Shown piece by piece: positions 1 to 7,616 of a DNA stretch of 64,000 bases. Location: assembly GCF_008764245.1 (NCBI RefSeq), contig NZ_VTQV01000016.1, positions 21,442 to 85,441 on the forward strand, given 5' to 3'. The translations under genes were made by a program, and so were the position numbers. Source of the DNA: Bacillus subtilis (GTDB lineage: Bacteria; Bacillota; Bacilli; Bacillales; Bacillaceae_C). Below the pieces are notes generated by a model, which made no database searches, was not told the origin of the DNA, and was given only the letters and a program-made list of their open reading frames with translations. Numbering within the stretch: the first letter of the stretch is position 1; each line of letters opens with the position of its first letter.

Positions 1-289
1 TATATTTATTTTTAAGATCTTCTTCCCACTCTTTATGCTCCAATATCGTTTGTTTTAACTGTTCTTCCAAGGATTGGCCGTTTTCAAATCGAACGGATGA
101 GATAATCAACTGTTTCCCATCGACCCAACACTCAAACCCCTTTGGACTGGACACCCTCTTTTCATTTGTTAATCGAACCTTTATTTTTTCAACAATGGAT
201 TCAGCTTCACTCAAATAATAGTTTCTAGTTTCGTCTATTTCATTAAACACTTCACCATCATCAATAAAACGGATCATTAACTCTCTCAC
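1..289 (-). CDS. Hypothetical protein, N-terminal part (runs off left edge)
   Basis: An open minus-strand frame of about 96 codons starts at GTG (residues VRELMIRFIDDGE), seven bases after a GGGGG Shine-Dalgarno, and continues past position 1. An ATG four codons in is an alternative start. The visible part is acidic and hydrophilic with no signal peptide, membrane segment or motif I recognise. It follows the nuclease-like gene at 324-983 on the same strand by about 34 bases and is probably co-transcribed with it. Function unknown. Confidence 0.6.
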   Translation of the reverse strand, partial: MRELMIRFIDDGEVFNEIDETRNYYLSEAESIVEKIKVRLTNEKRVSSPKGFECWVDGKQLIISSVRFENGQSLEEQLKQTILEHKEWEEDLKNKY

Positions 290-323
290 AGACACACCCC
301 CTTTAAATTAAAAAGCCAAACTT

Positions 324-983
324 TCAGCCTTGATGACTTATACCCTCTTTAACTGATTTTCTTTTTAACCTAAAATATCTCTTACGCCCCTCCACTTTCG
401 TTTCACACCAATCTTTATTCCAGTGTGCTTGTAGGGTAGCCATAACTGATGGTTTTGGATTAGAGTAGTGAGTTTGAACCTGTTCTAAGATTTCATCTAC
501 TGTCATCCAACCTTCATTACTACGACGGAACCTTAAACAATCTTTTATGTTGTCAATCGTAATCGAGTATTCAGTAACACCCTCGCCACTTTTTACTCCA
601 CCAGTCGTAAGACGATGATGAGGTAAAACATAATCTCTTAATGACCTGCTGGGTTTATGCCTTTTTCCCCAGGAATGTACATATGCACAATTTTCATCAA
701 TATAAATGACCCCTATACCGTCTTGTTTTAGGTATCTAGTTGCCACTCTATTTCCATTTGTTTTGGGCTTTGGGATAGCAATAAACACATAGTCGGCTAA
801 TCCTATTGCGTTCTGGGCTTGTTCAATCAGCTTCCAAGTAAGTTTTCTTTTCATCTCAACAACAATGCCATATGAGTTGCCAAGACCAACTACATCGAAG
901 TTTGCTACTTCAGCATAGACTTTACAGTACATTTTTTCTTCCAGTAGCTTTTTAACAGGCTCAAACAAATCTCTTTCTTTCAT
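324..983 (-). CDS. Predicted PD-(D/E)XK-type nuclease with C-terminal winged-helix-like region
   Basis: 219 aa. Residues about 25-75 carry the pattern of a restriction-endonuclease-like fold: an Asp in FDVVGLG, then a hydrophobic strand ending VVEMK (the E-x-K of the PD-(D/E)XK site), then an amphipathic helix with a conserved-looking Gln (EQAQNAIGLADYV) and another strand. The C-terminal 60 residues look like a small helix-turn-helix unit ending in a basic tail. ATG start with GAGGGGTGG upstream. Such proteins occur on plasmids and phages in DNA processing or defence. The substrate cannot be told. The fold call rests on motif reading only. Confidence 0.55.
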   Translation of the reverse strand: MKERDLFEPVKKLLEEKMYCKVYAEVANFDVVGLGNSYGIVVEMKRKLTWKLIEQAQNAIGLADYVFIAIPKPKTNGNRVATRYLKQDGIGVIYIDENCAYVHSWGKRHKPSRSLRDYVLPHHRLTTGGVKSGEGVTEYSITIDNIKDCLRFRRSNEGWMTVDEILEQVQTHYSNPKPSVMATLQAHWNKDWCETKVEGRKRYFRLKRKSVKEGISHQG

Positions 984-1051
984 CGAACCACCCCTCTACA
1001 ACACCCCTGTTCAATATCGTTTTAGAATAGCTATCATTTCATCGGATTAAT

Positions 1052-1255
1052 TTAAATCTCTTTAAAATCCATTTTTTTCGCTAACCACTCCAACTTTATT
1101 TTAAGAAGGAAATTAGATAAATGAGTAGTTTTTTTTCCATGCAAAAGATTAAATAAATCGAATCCTCCAACTAATACAATGATTAATGACAAAAGAGCAA
1201 TTCCTATAGAAATCAAATAAGCTATAAAATAACCAGCTAAATTTAAATATTCCAT
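1052..1255 (-). CDS. Small membrane protein
   Basis: 67 aa. The N-terminal half is almost entirely hydrophobic (two closely spaced or one long membrane segment, residues about 7-37), followed by a basic, amphipathic C-terminal tail that is probably cytoplasmic. ATG start with AGAGGTG eight bases upstream. It lies in a run of five tiny minus-strand membrane or associated genes (1052-2305) upstream of the nuclease-like gene. Tightly packed small membrane proteins are typical of Gram-positive conjugation operons, but I recognise no family here. Confidence 0.6.
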   Translation of the reverse strand: MEYLNLAGYFIAYLISIGIALLSLIIVLVGGFDLFNLLHGKKTTHLSNFLLKIKLEWLAKKMDFKEI

Positions 1256-1281
1256 TAATACACCTCTCCCTATCTTTCACC

Positions 1282-1620
1282 CTAATCTCGGTTCTCTGCC
1301 GTTTCTTCTAACCGCAGTGGAAAAAAATTAATAATTGTTACATTATTCACCTTATATTCCTCTTCTATTAGTTTTTGTAAACTCCCCACTTGATTAACAT
1401 TAATAATATAATCGCTCATGATTACTTCCGCATTACCCATACCTCTTGAATGGTAATAAGATACAAAATATACTATGTCATTTCCCTGCATATCTTCTTG
1501 AATTATATCTTCTTGAATTGTTTTATCAATGCTATTTGTTTGATTACTCATCAAAATCCACCTCATTAAATTAATAATTATAATTAAAAAGAGAGTGATA
1601 TAAAGTGGAACCCACTTCAT
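1282..1620 (-). CDS. Membrane-anchored small protein
   Basis: 112 aa. An N-terminal hydrophobic helix (residues about 5-24) acts as anchor or uncleaved signal. The remainder is soluble, mixed alpha/beta, with an acidic Q/E/D-rich linker (about 28-47). It ends only 16 bases before the pilin-like gene start on the transcribed strand and has its own GAGGGTG ribosome site, so it belongs to the same operon. No family recognised. An accessory subunit of a surface or transfer apparatus is possible from context only. Confidence 0.55.
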   Translation of the reverse strand: MKWVPLYITLFLIIIINLMRWILMSNQTNSIDKTIQEDIIQEDMQGNDIVYFVSYYHSRGMGNAEVIMSDYIINVNQVGSLQKLIEEEYKVNNVTIINFFPLRLEETAENRD

Positions 1621-1636
1621 ATCACCCTCACCAATC

Positions 1637-1870
1637 TTAGAAACCTACTACTCTACCGCCCAACCATGATACGAGATATGTTGCTAAATAAACAATTCCA
1701 AATCCAATAGCAACGTTAATCATCCACCCCGTATACATTTCCTTTTTTTGTGGGTCTTTTGCAAAAGTCCACAATAATCCAATAACAACAAGAATTAAGC
1801 CTGCCAAAACAGGTGCGACAGGCTTAATTCCGTTCGTGATATTTGTAATTGTCCTGATGACCTCATTCAT
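1637..1870 (-). CDS. Small two-helix membrane protein, T4SS pilin/VirB2-like
   Basis: 77 aa with two hydrophobic helices (about 17-36 and 50-68) separated by a short charged loop (KDPQKKEMYTG) that would be cytoplasmic. This hairpin topology, a short N-terminal amphipathic segment and a Gly-rich end match the VirB2/TrbC-like pilins of Gram-positive conjugative elements. Spaced 16 bases from the next gene and 7 from the previous one. The pilin assignment is inference from size, topology and neighbours; a holin-like protein would look similar. Confidence 0.5.
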   Translation of the reverse strand: MNEVIRTITNITNGIKPVAPVLAGLILVVIGLLWTFAKDPQKKEMYTGWMINVAIGFGIVYLATYLVSWLGGRVVGF

Positions 1871-1877
1871 CCATTAA

Positions 1878-2087
1878 TCACCCCTCTCTTGCTAATTCAC
1901 TAATTTTTTTCATATTTTCAACATTAAAATCATTTATAAGTTCCTGATGTTTCTCGTGTAGCCATTCAAAGTAGGAAATTCCCTTACCTTCCAAAATGCT
2001 CTTCGCCAACTTTTCAAATTCACGGAATTGCGAAGGTTTACTATTAGTAACCTTTCGTTTTTTCACTTGAACTTGTTCCGAATTCAA
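1878..2087 (-). CDS. Small basic hypothetical protein (TTG start)
   Basis: 69 aa, soluble, basic N-terminus (VKKRKVTNSK) followed by an amphipathic helical segment. The start is TTG, with GGGGTG seven bases upstream; an ATG just upstream in another frame closes quickly. It sits between a terminator (2107-2137) and the pilin-like gene and would be made only by read-through or from a processed transcript. Function unknown; possibly a cytoplasmic partner of the adjacent membrane proteins. Confidence 0.5.
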   Translation of the reverse strand: MNSEQVQVKKRKVTNSKPSQFREFEKLAKSILEGKGISYFEWLHEKHQELINDFNVENMKKISELAREG

Positions 2088-2106
2088 CCATTTTCACCCC
2101 TTTAAT

Positions 2107-2137
2107 AAAAAAAGGTGCTAATTTGTTACTTAGCACC
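2107..2137 (-). terminator. Intrinsic terminator or attenuator after the 59-aa gene
   Basis: Perfect 8-bp stem GGTGCTAA/TTAGCACC followed on the minus strand by seven T. The stem includes the stop codon of the 59-aa gene. Because more genes of the same direction follow, it probably sets a high ratio of the 59-aa product to the downstream genes. Confidence 0.75.
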
Positions 2138-2305
2138 TCCCCAATTCATACCTGAACCACTAAAGACACTATCCACCATGTTGCTAAAACCATTGCTAAT
2201 CTTCGTCATAATTGGATCGAATACACCTGTTGCAAATGCAACAAATATCCCAAAGATGATTAAGACAACAAGTATCAATGTGATTGCTCCTTTATGGCTA
2301 TCCAA
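2126..2305 (-). CDS. Short single-pass membrane protein (TTG start), pilin-like
   Basis: 59 aa, starting at TTG seven bases after GGGGGTG. One strong hydrophobic helix (about residues 7-29, ITLILVVLIIFGIFVAFATG) is followed by a small Ser/Gly/Asn-rich amphipathic tail ending GMNWGGAK. The promoter-proximal place and the terminator right at its stop suggest high expression, as expected for a structural subunit such as a pilin. No homologous family is recognised. Below the length at which most gene finders call genes. Confidence 0.55.
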   Translation of the reverse strand: MDSHKGAITLILVVLIIFGIFVAFATGVFDPIMTKISNGFSNMVDSVFSGSGMNWGGAK

Positions 2306-2333
2306 TGTCTTTCACCCCCTTTTAAAGAAAATC

Positions 2334-2368
2334 CCCTTTCTAAAAGTTCACTTTTAGAAAGGGTTTTT
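2334..2368. terminator. Strong bidirectional hairpin
   Basis: 13-bp perfect stem CCCTTTCTAAAAG/CTTTTAGAAAGGG with a 4-base loop; five T follow on the plus strand and an AT-rich run on the minus strand. It isolates the 59-aa gene from the adhesin transcript upstream. Confidence 0.7.
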
Positions 2369-2386
2369 CAAAAACAAAATGACTTC

Positions 2387-2413
2387 TCGGGAACGACAGG
2401 AGTTGAACCTGCC
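2387..2413 (-). other. tRNA 3'-end-like fragment (T-arm plus acceptor strand)
   Basis: On the minus strand a 5-bp T-stem (GCAGG/CCTGT), the 7-base loop TTCAACT, which fits T54 T55 C56 A58 Y60, and a GTTCCCGA acceptor-like end are present. No D-arm or anticodon arm lies upstream, where a terminator T-run sits instead. It is either a tRNA remnant left by recombination or chance similarity. Confidence 0.3.
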
Positions 2414-2432
2414 TTAAATCCACAATTCCCAT

Positions 2433-2464
2433 AAAAAAAGAGCCTAACTATTTTAGTTAGACTC
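2433..2464 (-). terminator. Terminator of the adhesin gene
   Basis: Stem GAG.CTAACT/AGTTAG.CTC whose single non-Watson-Crick position is a G-U only in minus-strand RNA, followed by seven T on that strand. It lies just after the 1201-aa gene. Confidence 0.8.
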
Positions 2465-2529
2465 AAAACGATTACTTGATAACGTCATAAATATTTTCTT
2501 GTCATAAAAAGCAAATGGCTATCTATCAA

Positions 2530-5500
2530 TCAGAACCCTTCAATAGCTTCCCTAATCTTATTAAAAAAGTCTAAATCAGCAACTCGAAATTGATGCAACT
2601 TTTGTTTGGGTCTTTCCTTAATTGAATTTACGATGCCCTCTTTTTCCGTGTGCTTAATTACAATAGAATGAACATCACGTTCTGAAAAATCACTTATTTT
2701 TGATTCTGATTGTTCAATTAACCAAGCGTCATCGTGACCTGAACCAAATAAATAATGTTCAAACGAAAATTTCTGACCATATTCCCAATTAACATCATTT
2801 AAGCCAATGTTTTTCAAGAATATATGGTTTGTGTAAACCTCATTCGGCTTTAGTTCTGATGCTGGATCGATAGGAACATAATATCTTTGTAATTTTTCTA
2901 TATTATCTAACCCTTCCCCGTTGATCCCGATGATTTCATCCTTAAAATCATAACTTGTATGTTTGAAATAATCCCTAGCCATTTTATCTTTGGTTAATTG
3001 TACAGCAAGTTTTTCTGTAGGTTTTGTATCGTTATGCACAAAGTGTCTGTTAAGCTGGTATGCGTAAGGGAACACGGTAACAAAACCTGTTCTTTTCGCC
3101 ACAAAGAAATAATCGCTGACAAAATCCATATCATAAACACGATCGCCCCCCTGAATACCTCTATCTCGCATTTCACTTTGTTGCAAGAAGAACGCATATT
3201 TTCCCAAATCACTTCGTTCCGTACTATTTTTCAAATCCTCTTTCAAACTTTCATCGACATCCACAGGATAATAATGCCCATGAATGTTTCCCTTTTGTAG
3301 CACGGTAAAACCATTTTTCTTATGATTGCCTGATGGCACATGTACAAAATACCTCAAGGAATCAGGCTTAACATTTAAAGCAGATTGTGTTTTCAACTCA
3401 TATGTGGGCTTCATGAGATTATCTAATTTTTCAAAACGCTCATAATAGTTCTCTTTCTCCCTTGTAGCTTCAGTAAATGAATCACTACGCCCCACTAAGA
3501 GTCTTTCGTTTAATATTTGAACAATATTTTCTTTTTTAATTGTCTCACCATGCCGGTGATCCATTTTTAATTGTAAAATGTTAGCTTGATTACCTCGCTT
3601 TATTAAATTTTCGCTAGTCGGCTTAACATTAATTACTTCAATGGAATTCGTATGATTTTGATGAACCCAAATGTCACTTCCTGTTCCATTAATTTTTCCT
3701 CTATACCATATGTTGTCTCCTACTGTTTCGGTTAAATTAACATGGAACTCTTCTCCCTTATACCTTGAAAGATCATGCACTTGTTGCTTTGTCCACCCCC
3801 ACGCTCTAGTATAAGAGTTTCCATTACCGTTGAGGGTAATAACCTTTTTTAGTCTATCCATGCCGAAATGAGTATACGTCATTAAATCATTTTCTTTAAC
3901 CCATCCAATTGCTTTTTCTGGGAACATTTCAGCACTTGCACCATTCGACAGGCGGTAATACACATCATTACCTCTTACAGCTTTTTCTTTAATAAAATAC
4001 GTATATCCATAGCTGTCTCCTGCCTTAACTCCTGTTTTATCTGTAGGTTCATTATAAATAATCACATTCTCATTAACTATCCTACCTAAACGACTGGTTG
4101 TATAATATGAGAAGCCACCTTCGCTTTCAGATAGTTTGAATTTTTTTCCATATGGAGCTTGCCATGCCGGAACAATTTTGTCTCGTTTCCACTCCACACA
4201 ATCATTTCCGATTTTTTCAGAACAGAAATAACTTACATCAAAATGATTGGTATACTCATACTCAAAATCATATTCCATATTTTTATTTTTAAAATCGGAA
4301 GCCTTAGCAATTAGAGCGATTGGGTCAGTTGACGATTCTTTACGTGTATCCAAATTTAATGTGTGTTTTTCATTTCTTGTAGCATAATGAGTGCCCGTTA
4401 TCGTATAGTTACTTTCGGCATATAACTTACTTTTTTCATTCACATTCTCCTTACGCAATTCCCAAAACGATTGACCTTCTGCATGTCCATGAGTATTTCT
4501 TCCACCACCCACTTCAACCACACGTGAAGGGTCAGGTAGGACAGGTTTATAATAGATATTGATTGTTTGTTTTCTCAATTTTCTGCCATCAGACAATACT
4601 TCTTCTGTTCCTCTTAAATTATTGAATTTTACAGAATCAGTAACAGCAACATAAGGATAACCAAAAGTATTTTTGAAATGCCCACGTGGTTTAGGGTTAA
4701 CCGTATAAGGATCATTGTATTGCGCTATTGATTGTTCAGTAGCAAGCACTTCACCAGTACCTTTATCAATATGATTTATAACTACATCTACATATGCCTG
4801 ATAAGTAAATGTAACTGTAAAATTGCCCGTTATTCTATTTCTTGTAATTGTTTGACTAGTTCTCGAAGGATCAGCAACATAACTAAAATTCCTGCTTTTT
4901 ATTTCCTTGCCATTTTGATCAATTAAATTACCTTTTGTTTTTGGTCTTAAAGTATAATTATTAGCACTATTATAAGGAGCTTTTAGTCTCTCTGTACGCA
5001 CTATCGTAGCAGTCCTTGAATCTTTATGATGCACAGTAACGTCTACCTGTGTTTTTTTCCATGACAGTGTAGCAATATTTCCTCCAAATTGAAGATATGC
5101 TGAACTAGCATATCTAGTAGATGGATTCTCATTAGGAACTTTCAAACCATGCCAAACTGTTGTACCAGCACTTTCACTTTGATGAATCCACTGATAAGTT
5201 TCCCCTTCATCAAAATACCCTACCCCGCCAATACCTGTTTCGGCACTTCTAGGTTTAGTTCTTTTGATGACCTTTGGGTTTGTCATTGTCATCCATCTTA
5301 AATCACTACCACTTGTTAATGTTAGTTGACCATCATTCCAATCCACTCCTCCTTTTTCAAAAGGTAAAATTAGTTCATCATAAACTAATCTAGTACCTCC
5401 TTCCATACCCTTAACCGCTTTGATGATATAAAATTCCCAAACTTCATTACCTTGTTTAAACAATTCTGCTAATGGAATATATGCACGAAATCCAACCCAC

Positions 5501-6135
5501 TTATATTCCATATTACACTCTTCACGATTCCTTTTAAGAGAATCTTGCCCAGTGTTTGGACACTTATTTCTAATTGATCCAGTATTAGACTGTTTATTCC
5601 ACTCTAAATCCTTGCCAGCATTTAAATTAGTAAGGCGAGTTTTAAAAACCCTCCTATCACTCCTGTCTGTTTTATTTATCACACCAATATAGGTAGCGGT
5701 GTTATGCACATCATGGTGGTAATAACCATCAATCGCCGCCCATCCATCAAAGGTGAAAAAATCCTCTCCACCTGACTTAGTTATTTGCCAACCTTGCTTA
5801 AAGTCATGATCTGTACTTCCCTCATAAACGTCATAAAAGAAACGGTTTCCTTTATCAACACTATACAGTCTCTTAGGGAATTTACCTCCCCTATCAATAT
5901 CGCCTTTCTCCCAAGCCGTTTTAACAGATGGACTCACATCGGTCGCCCATGTTTTTGCACCACCCGCATTTTTACTTGGTCTATAACCGCCATCTGCCCA
6001 TGTAGCGTTACCATCACGCAATTGAATGGAAGGATGTGCATTTGCACTGACTTTCGATTCTCCAAAAAAGAAACTAACTCCCATGGCAAAAATGACGAAA
6101 CTATATAATATCATTCTCACTTTCACAGTCTCCAA
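2530..6135 (-). CDS. Large secreted modular adhesin with MucBP-like and GW/SH3-like modules
   Basis: 1201 aa, TTG start eight bases after AAGGAG. Signal peptide with hydrophobic core about 7-25 and Ala-x-Ala cleavage near residue 32. Residues about 33-330 form a Trp/Tyr-rich globular region with four Cys (NKCPNTG, REECNME). About 360-550 hold two MucBP-like repeats (DVTVHHKD..., DVVINHIDKGTGEV). About 690-830 hold two GW/SH3-like modules (AIGWVKENDL, DIWVHQNH), which bind teichoic acid in autolysins and internalins. The C-terminal 350 residues are unassigned. No LPXTG or C-terminal anchor, so wall attachment would be through the GW modules. It has its own regulated promoter and terminator. 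Probable role: cell-cell or surface contact; inference. Confidence 0.7.
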   Translation of the reverse strand: METVKVRMILYSFVIFAMGVSFFFGESKVSANAHPSIQLRDGNATWADGGYRPSKNAGGAKTWATDVSPSVKTAWEKGDIDRGGKFPKRLYSVDKGNRFFYDVYEGSTDHDFKQGWQITKSGGEDFFTFDGWAAIDGYYHHDVHNTATYIGVINKTDRSDRRVFKTRLTNLNAGKDLEWNKQSNTGSIRNKCPNTGQDSLKRNREECNMEYKWVGFRAYIPLAELFKQGNEVWEFYIIKAVKGMEGGTRLVYDELILPFEKGGVDWNDGQLTLTSGSDLRWMTMTNPKVIKRTKPRSAETGIGGVGYFDEGETYQWIHQSESAGTTVWHGLKVPNENPSTRYASSAYLQFGGNIATLSWKKTQVDVTVHHKDSRTATIVRTERLKAPYNSANNYTLRPKTKGNLIDQNGKEIKSRNFSYVADPSRTSQTITRNRITGNFTVTFTYQAYVDVVINHIDKGTGEVLATEQSIAQYNDPYTVNPKPRGHFKNTFGYPYVAVTDSVKFNNLRGTEEVLSDGRKLRKQTINIYYKPVLPDPSRVVEVGGGRNTHGHAEGQSFWELRKENVNEKSKLYAESNYTITGTHYATRNEKHTLNLDTRKESSTDPIALIAKASDFKNKNMEYDFEYEYTNHFDVSYFCSEKIGNDCVEWKRDKIVPAWQAPYGKKFKLSESEGGFSYYTTSRLGRIVNENVIIYNEPTDKTGVKAGDSYGYTYFIKEKAVRGNDVYYRLSNGASAEMFPEKAIGWVKENDLMTYTHFGMDRLKKVITLNGNGNSYTRAWGWTKQQVHDLSRYKGEEFHVNLTETVGDNIWYRGKINGTGSDIWVHQNHTNSIEVINVKPTSENLIKRGNQANILQLKMDHRHGETIKKENIVQILNERLLVGRSDSFTEATREKENYYERFEKLDNLMKPTYELKTQSALNVKPDSLRYFVHVPSGNHKKNGFTVLQKGNIHGHYYPVDVDESLKEDLKNSTERSDLGKYAFFLQQSEMRDRGIQGGDRVYDMDFVSDYFFVAKRTGFVTVFPYAYQLNRHFVHNDTKPTEKLAVQLTKDKMARDYFKHTSYDFKDEIIGINGEGLDNIEKLQRYYVPIDPASELKPNEVYTNHIFLKNIGLNDVNWEYGQKFSFEHYLFGSGHDDAWLIEQSESKISDFSERDVHSIVIKHTEKEGIVNSIKERPKQKLHQFRVADLDFFNKIREAIEGF

Positions 6136-6161
6136 TCACACTTCTCCTTTCCTTATGTAAT

Positions 6162-6196
6162 AAAAAGAAAAACTCCCTAACCGTGTAGGAAGTTTT
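6162..6196 (-). terminator. Leader terminator (attenuator) upstream of the adhesin
   Basis: Hairpin AAAACT.CCTA/TAGG.AGTTTT followed on the minus strand by TTTTTCTTTTT, with a G-U at the one mismatch only in minus RNA. It lies inside the predicted 5' leader, between promoter (about 6255) and start codon (6135), so transcription must pass it to make the adhesin. Confidence 0.6.
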
Positions 6197-6254
6197 AGCA
6201 TTTTTTGACCAAGTAAATTTAAAGTTATCCAATTTAAGATTTTTTCACATTACC

Positions 6255-6283
6255 AATATAACATGTTTTTTTAGCAAAAAAGT
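6255..6283 (-). promoter_or_regulatory. Candidate activator-dependent promoter of the adhesin
   Basis: Good -10 TATATT but only a poor -35 (ACTTTT) at 17 bp, directly downstream of five phased GATACT repeats. The arrangement suggests an activated promoter. Confidence 0.5.
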
Positions 6284-6291
6284 CTCTATAG

Positions 6292-6341
6292 TGTATCTAA
6301 ATAGTATCCTAACAGTATCACGAAAGTATCATAAAAGTATC
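6292..6341 (-). promoter_or_regulatory. Five 6-bp direct repeats, GATACT, at exact 11-bp period
   Basis: Minus-strand GATACT at 6336-6341, 6325-6330, 6314-6319 and 6303-6308, and GATACA at 6292-6297; the 5-bp spacers differ in sequence. Six-base direct repeats at 11-bp pitch on one face of the helix are the binding layout of OmpR/PhoB-family response regulators (compare PhoP boxes). The last repeat ends about 9 bp before the -35. Confidence 0.7.
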
Positions 6342-6354
6342 ATTCCGACCAAGC

Positions 6355-6381
6355 AAAAAGACTAACCCCTAAAGGTTAGCC
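6355..6381 (-). terminator. Terminator of the 359-aa surface-protein gene
   Basis: Stem GGCTAACC/GGTTAGTC with loop TTTAGG followed by TTTTT on the minus strand, 18 bases after the stop codon. Confidence 0.8.
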
Positions 6382-6398
6382 CTAATATTGTCACTAAA

Positions 6399-7478
6399 TT
6401 ACTTCTTCTTTTTATAGTAAAGAAATATTCCACCACCTACAATTAGCAAACCAAGACCGATCGCAAGGATAATAAAAGGACTGGTTGCTTTGTTGGAAAT
6501 ATTTTTTTCTATATTATCATCATTAGAAGAAACACTAGCAGGTGCATCTTTATCATCCTTTTTTAAAGATTCGTCATGTAACTTTTCAGCTTCTAACTTA
6601 GATATTTCTTGCTTAACTTCTTTTCCATCCTCATCTTCAAAGATTGCAAAATGTTTGTTTCCCTCTTTACTAATTACTGCATTTTTATCTTTTAATTCCG
6701 CTACAGAAAGATTTTTTGAACTTTGTTTATCATCTTTATGTGAATCTTTTACTTTTTTATCTGTACTATTTGTACTATTATTTGTTTTTTGAGCAGATAT
6801 TGAATTTGTTGAATTTTTATTTGGGCTAGCCGGACTGCCATTACTTCCTCTACTATCGTTGTCATTACTTTTCTTCTGGTTAGTATTAGTAGACTTTTCA
6901 ACCCCTTGCTTGTGTTGTTGGGCAGGTTGAGTCGGCTTTGATTGTTGCGGTTTTGGTTGTGTCGGTTTTGCTTCTACAGGTTTCGGTTGCGACTTTGGTT
7001 GTGTCGGTTTTGGCTTTGACTCCACTGGTTTTGATTCCACCGGCTTCGGTGCTGGGGTCGGCTTTGGTGCTGGTTTTGGTTGCGGTGTAGGTTTTGGTTC
7101 TGCCGGCTTTGGTGTAGGTTGCGGTTTTGGTTGTGCCGGCTTTGGTTGCGGCGCAGGCGCAGGTTCAGATTTTTTAGGGATAACTGTAACACTTAAATCA
7201 AATTCACCATTAACGGAAGAGTATCTTACGACTTCTCCATTACTTACTGGCTTAGAGACAGCACCTACTACCATAGCCTTCCCACTAGGGGTTACATATC
7301 CGACGACATACCCTTTACAAGCACCTGTGGCATCTGCTTCATTACCTACGACATGTCTATTAGCATCAATTGTTATTGAACAATTACCTACACCATTTGC
7401 TTTAACATCATTATGTGGCAATATCAAGCCCAACGATATTGCTATTACAGCTATACTCCCTAACACCTTTTTAAACAT
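6399..7478 (-). CDS. Secreted, membrane-anchored Pro-rich surface protein (paralogue of the next gene)
   Basis: 359 aa. Signal peptide 1-27 (cleavage after VKA). A compact domain at about 30-100 with two Cys (CSITIDAN, GACKGYVVGY) is nearly identical to the same region of the 465-aa neighbour. About 105-200 is a Pro/Lys/Gln-rich stalk, then a Ser/Asn/Lys-rich linker, a charged region, and a C-terminal hydrophobic helix followed by YYKKKK. The sequence before the helix (NKATSP) is not a recognisable sortase motif, so it is either membrane-retained or sorted by an unusual signal. ATG with GGGGAGG. Function of the paired-Cys domain unknown. Confidence 0.75.
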   Translation of the reverse strand: MFKKVLGSIAVIAISLGLILPHNDVKANGVGNCSITIDANRHVVGNEADATGACKGYVVGYVTPSGKAMVVGAVSKPVSNGEVVRYSSVNGEFDLSVTVIPKKSEPAPAPQPKPAQPKPQPTPKPAEPKPTPQPKPAPKPTPAPKPVESKPVESKPKPTQPKSQPKPVEAKPTQPKPQQSKPTQPAQQHKQGVEKSTNTNQKKSNDNDSRGSNGSPASPNKNSTNSISAQKTNNSTNSTDKKVKDSHKDDKQSSKNLSVAELKDKNAVISKEGNKHFAIFEDEDGKEVKQEISKLEAEKLHDESLKKDDKDAPASVSSNDDNIEKNISNKATSPFIILAIGLGLLIVGGGIFLYYKKKK

Positions 7479-7596
7479 GATTAATCCTCCCCTTTTTAAT
7501 CATCGTTTTTAGTGTCTATTATCCTTGTATCGAAAGACTATAAATAGTTTCATAGTTATAGTTAAACCTTATGTATGTGCTTTATGAATAAGGGAG

Positions 7597-7616
7597 AGAG
7601 CTAGTTATACTAGCTC
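7597..7616 (-). terminator. Hairpin after the LPNTA protein gene
   Basis: AGAGCTAG/CTAGCTCT stem overlapping the stop codon; no clear T-run follows, so termination is probably partial and the 359-aa gene may be reached by read-through. Confidence 0.45.

Noticed and set aside
6292..6341. parC centromere of the R1 type (11-bp iterons)
   Set aside because: Pitch fits, but the array is 8 kb from parM, on the other side of several operons, and directly upstream of another promoter. A response-regulator site is the better reading.
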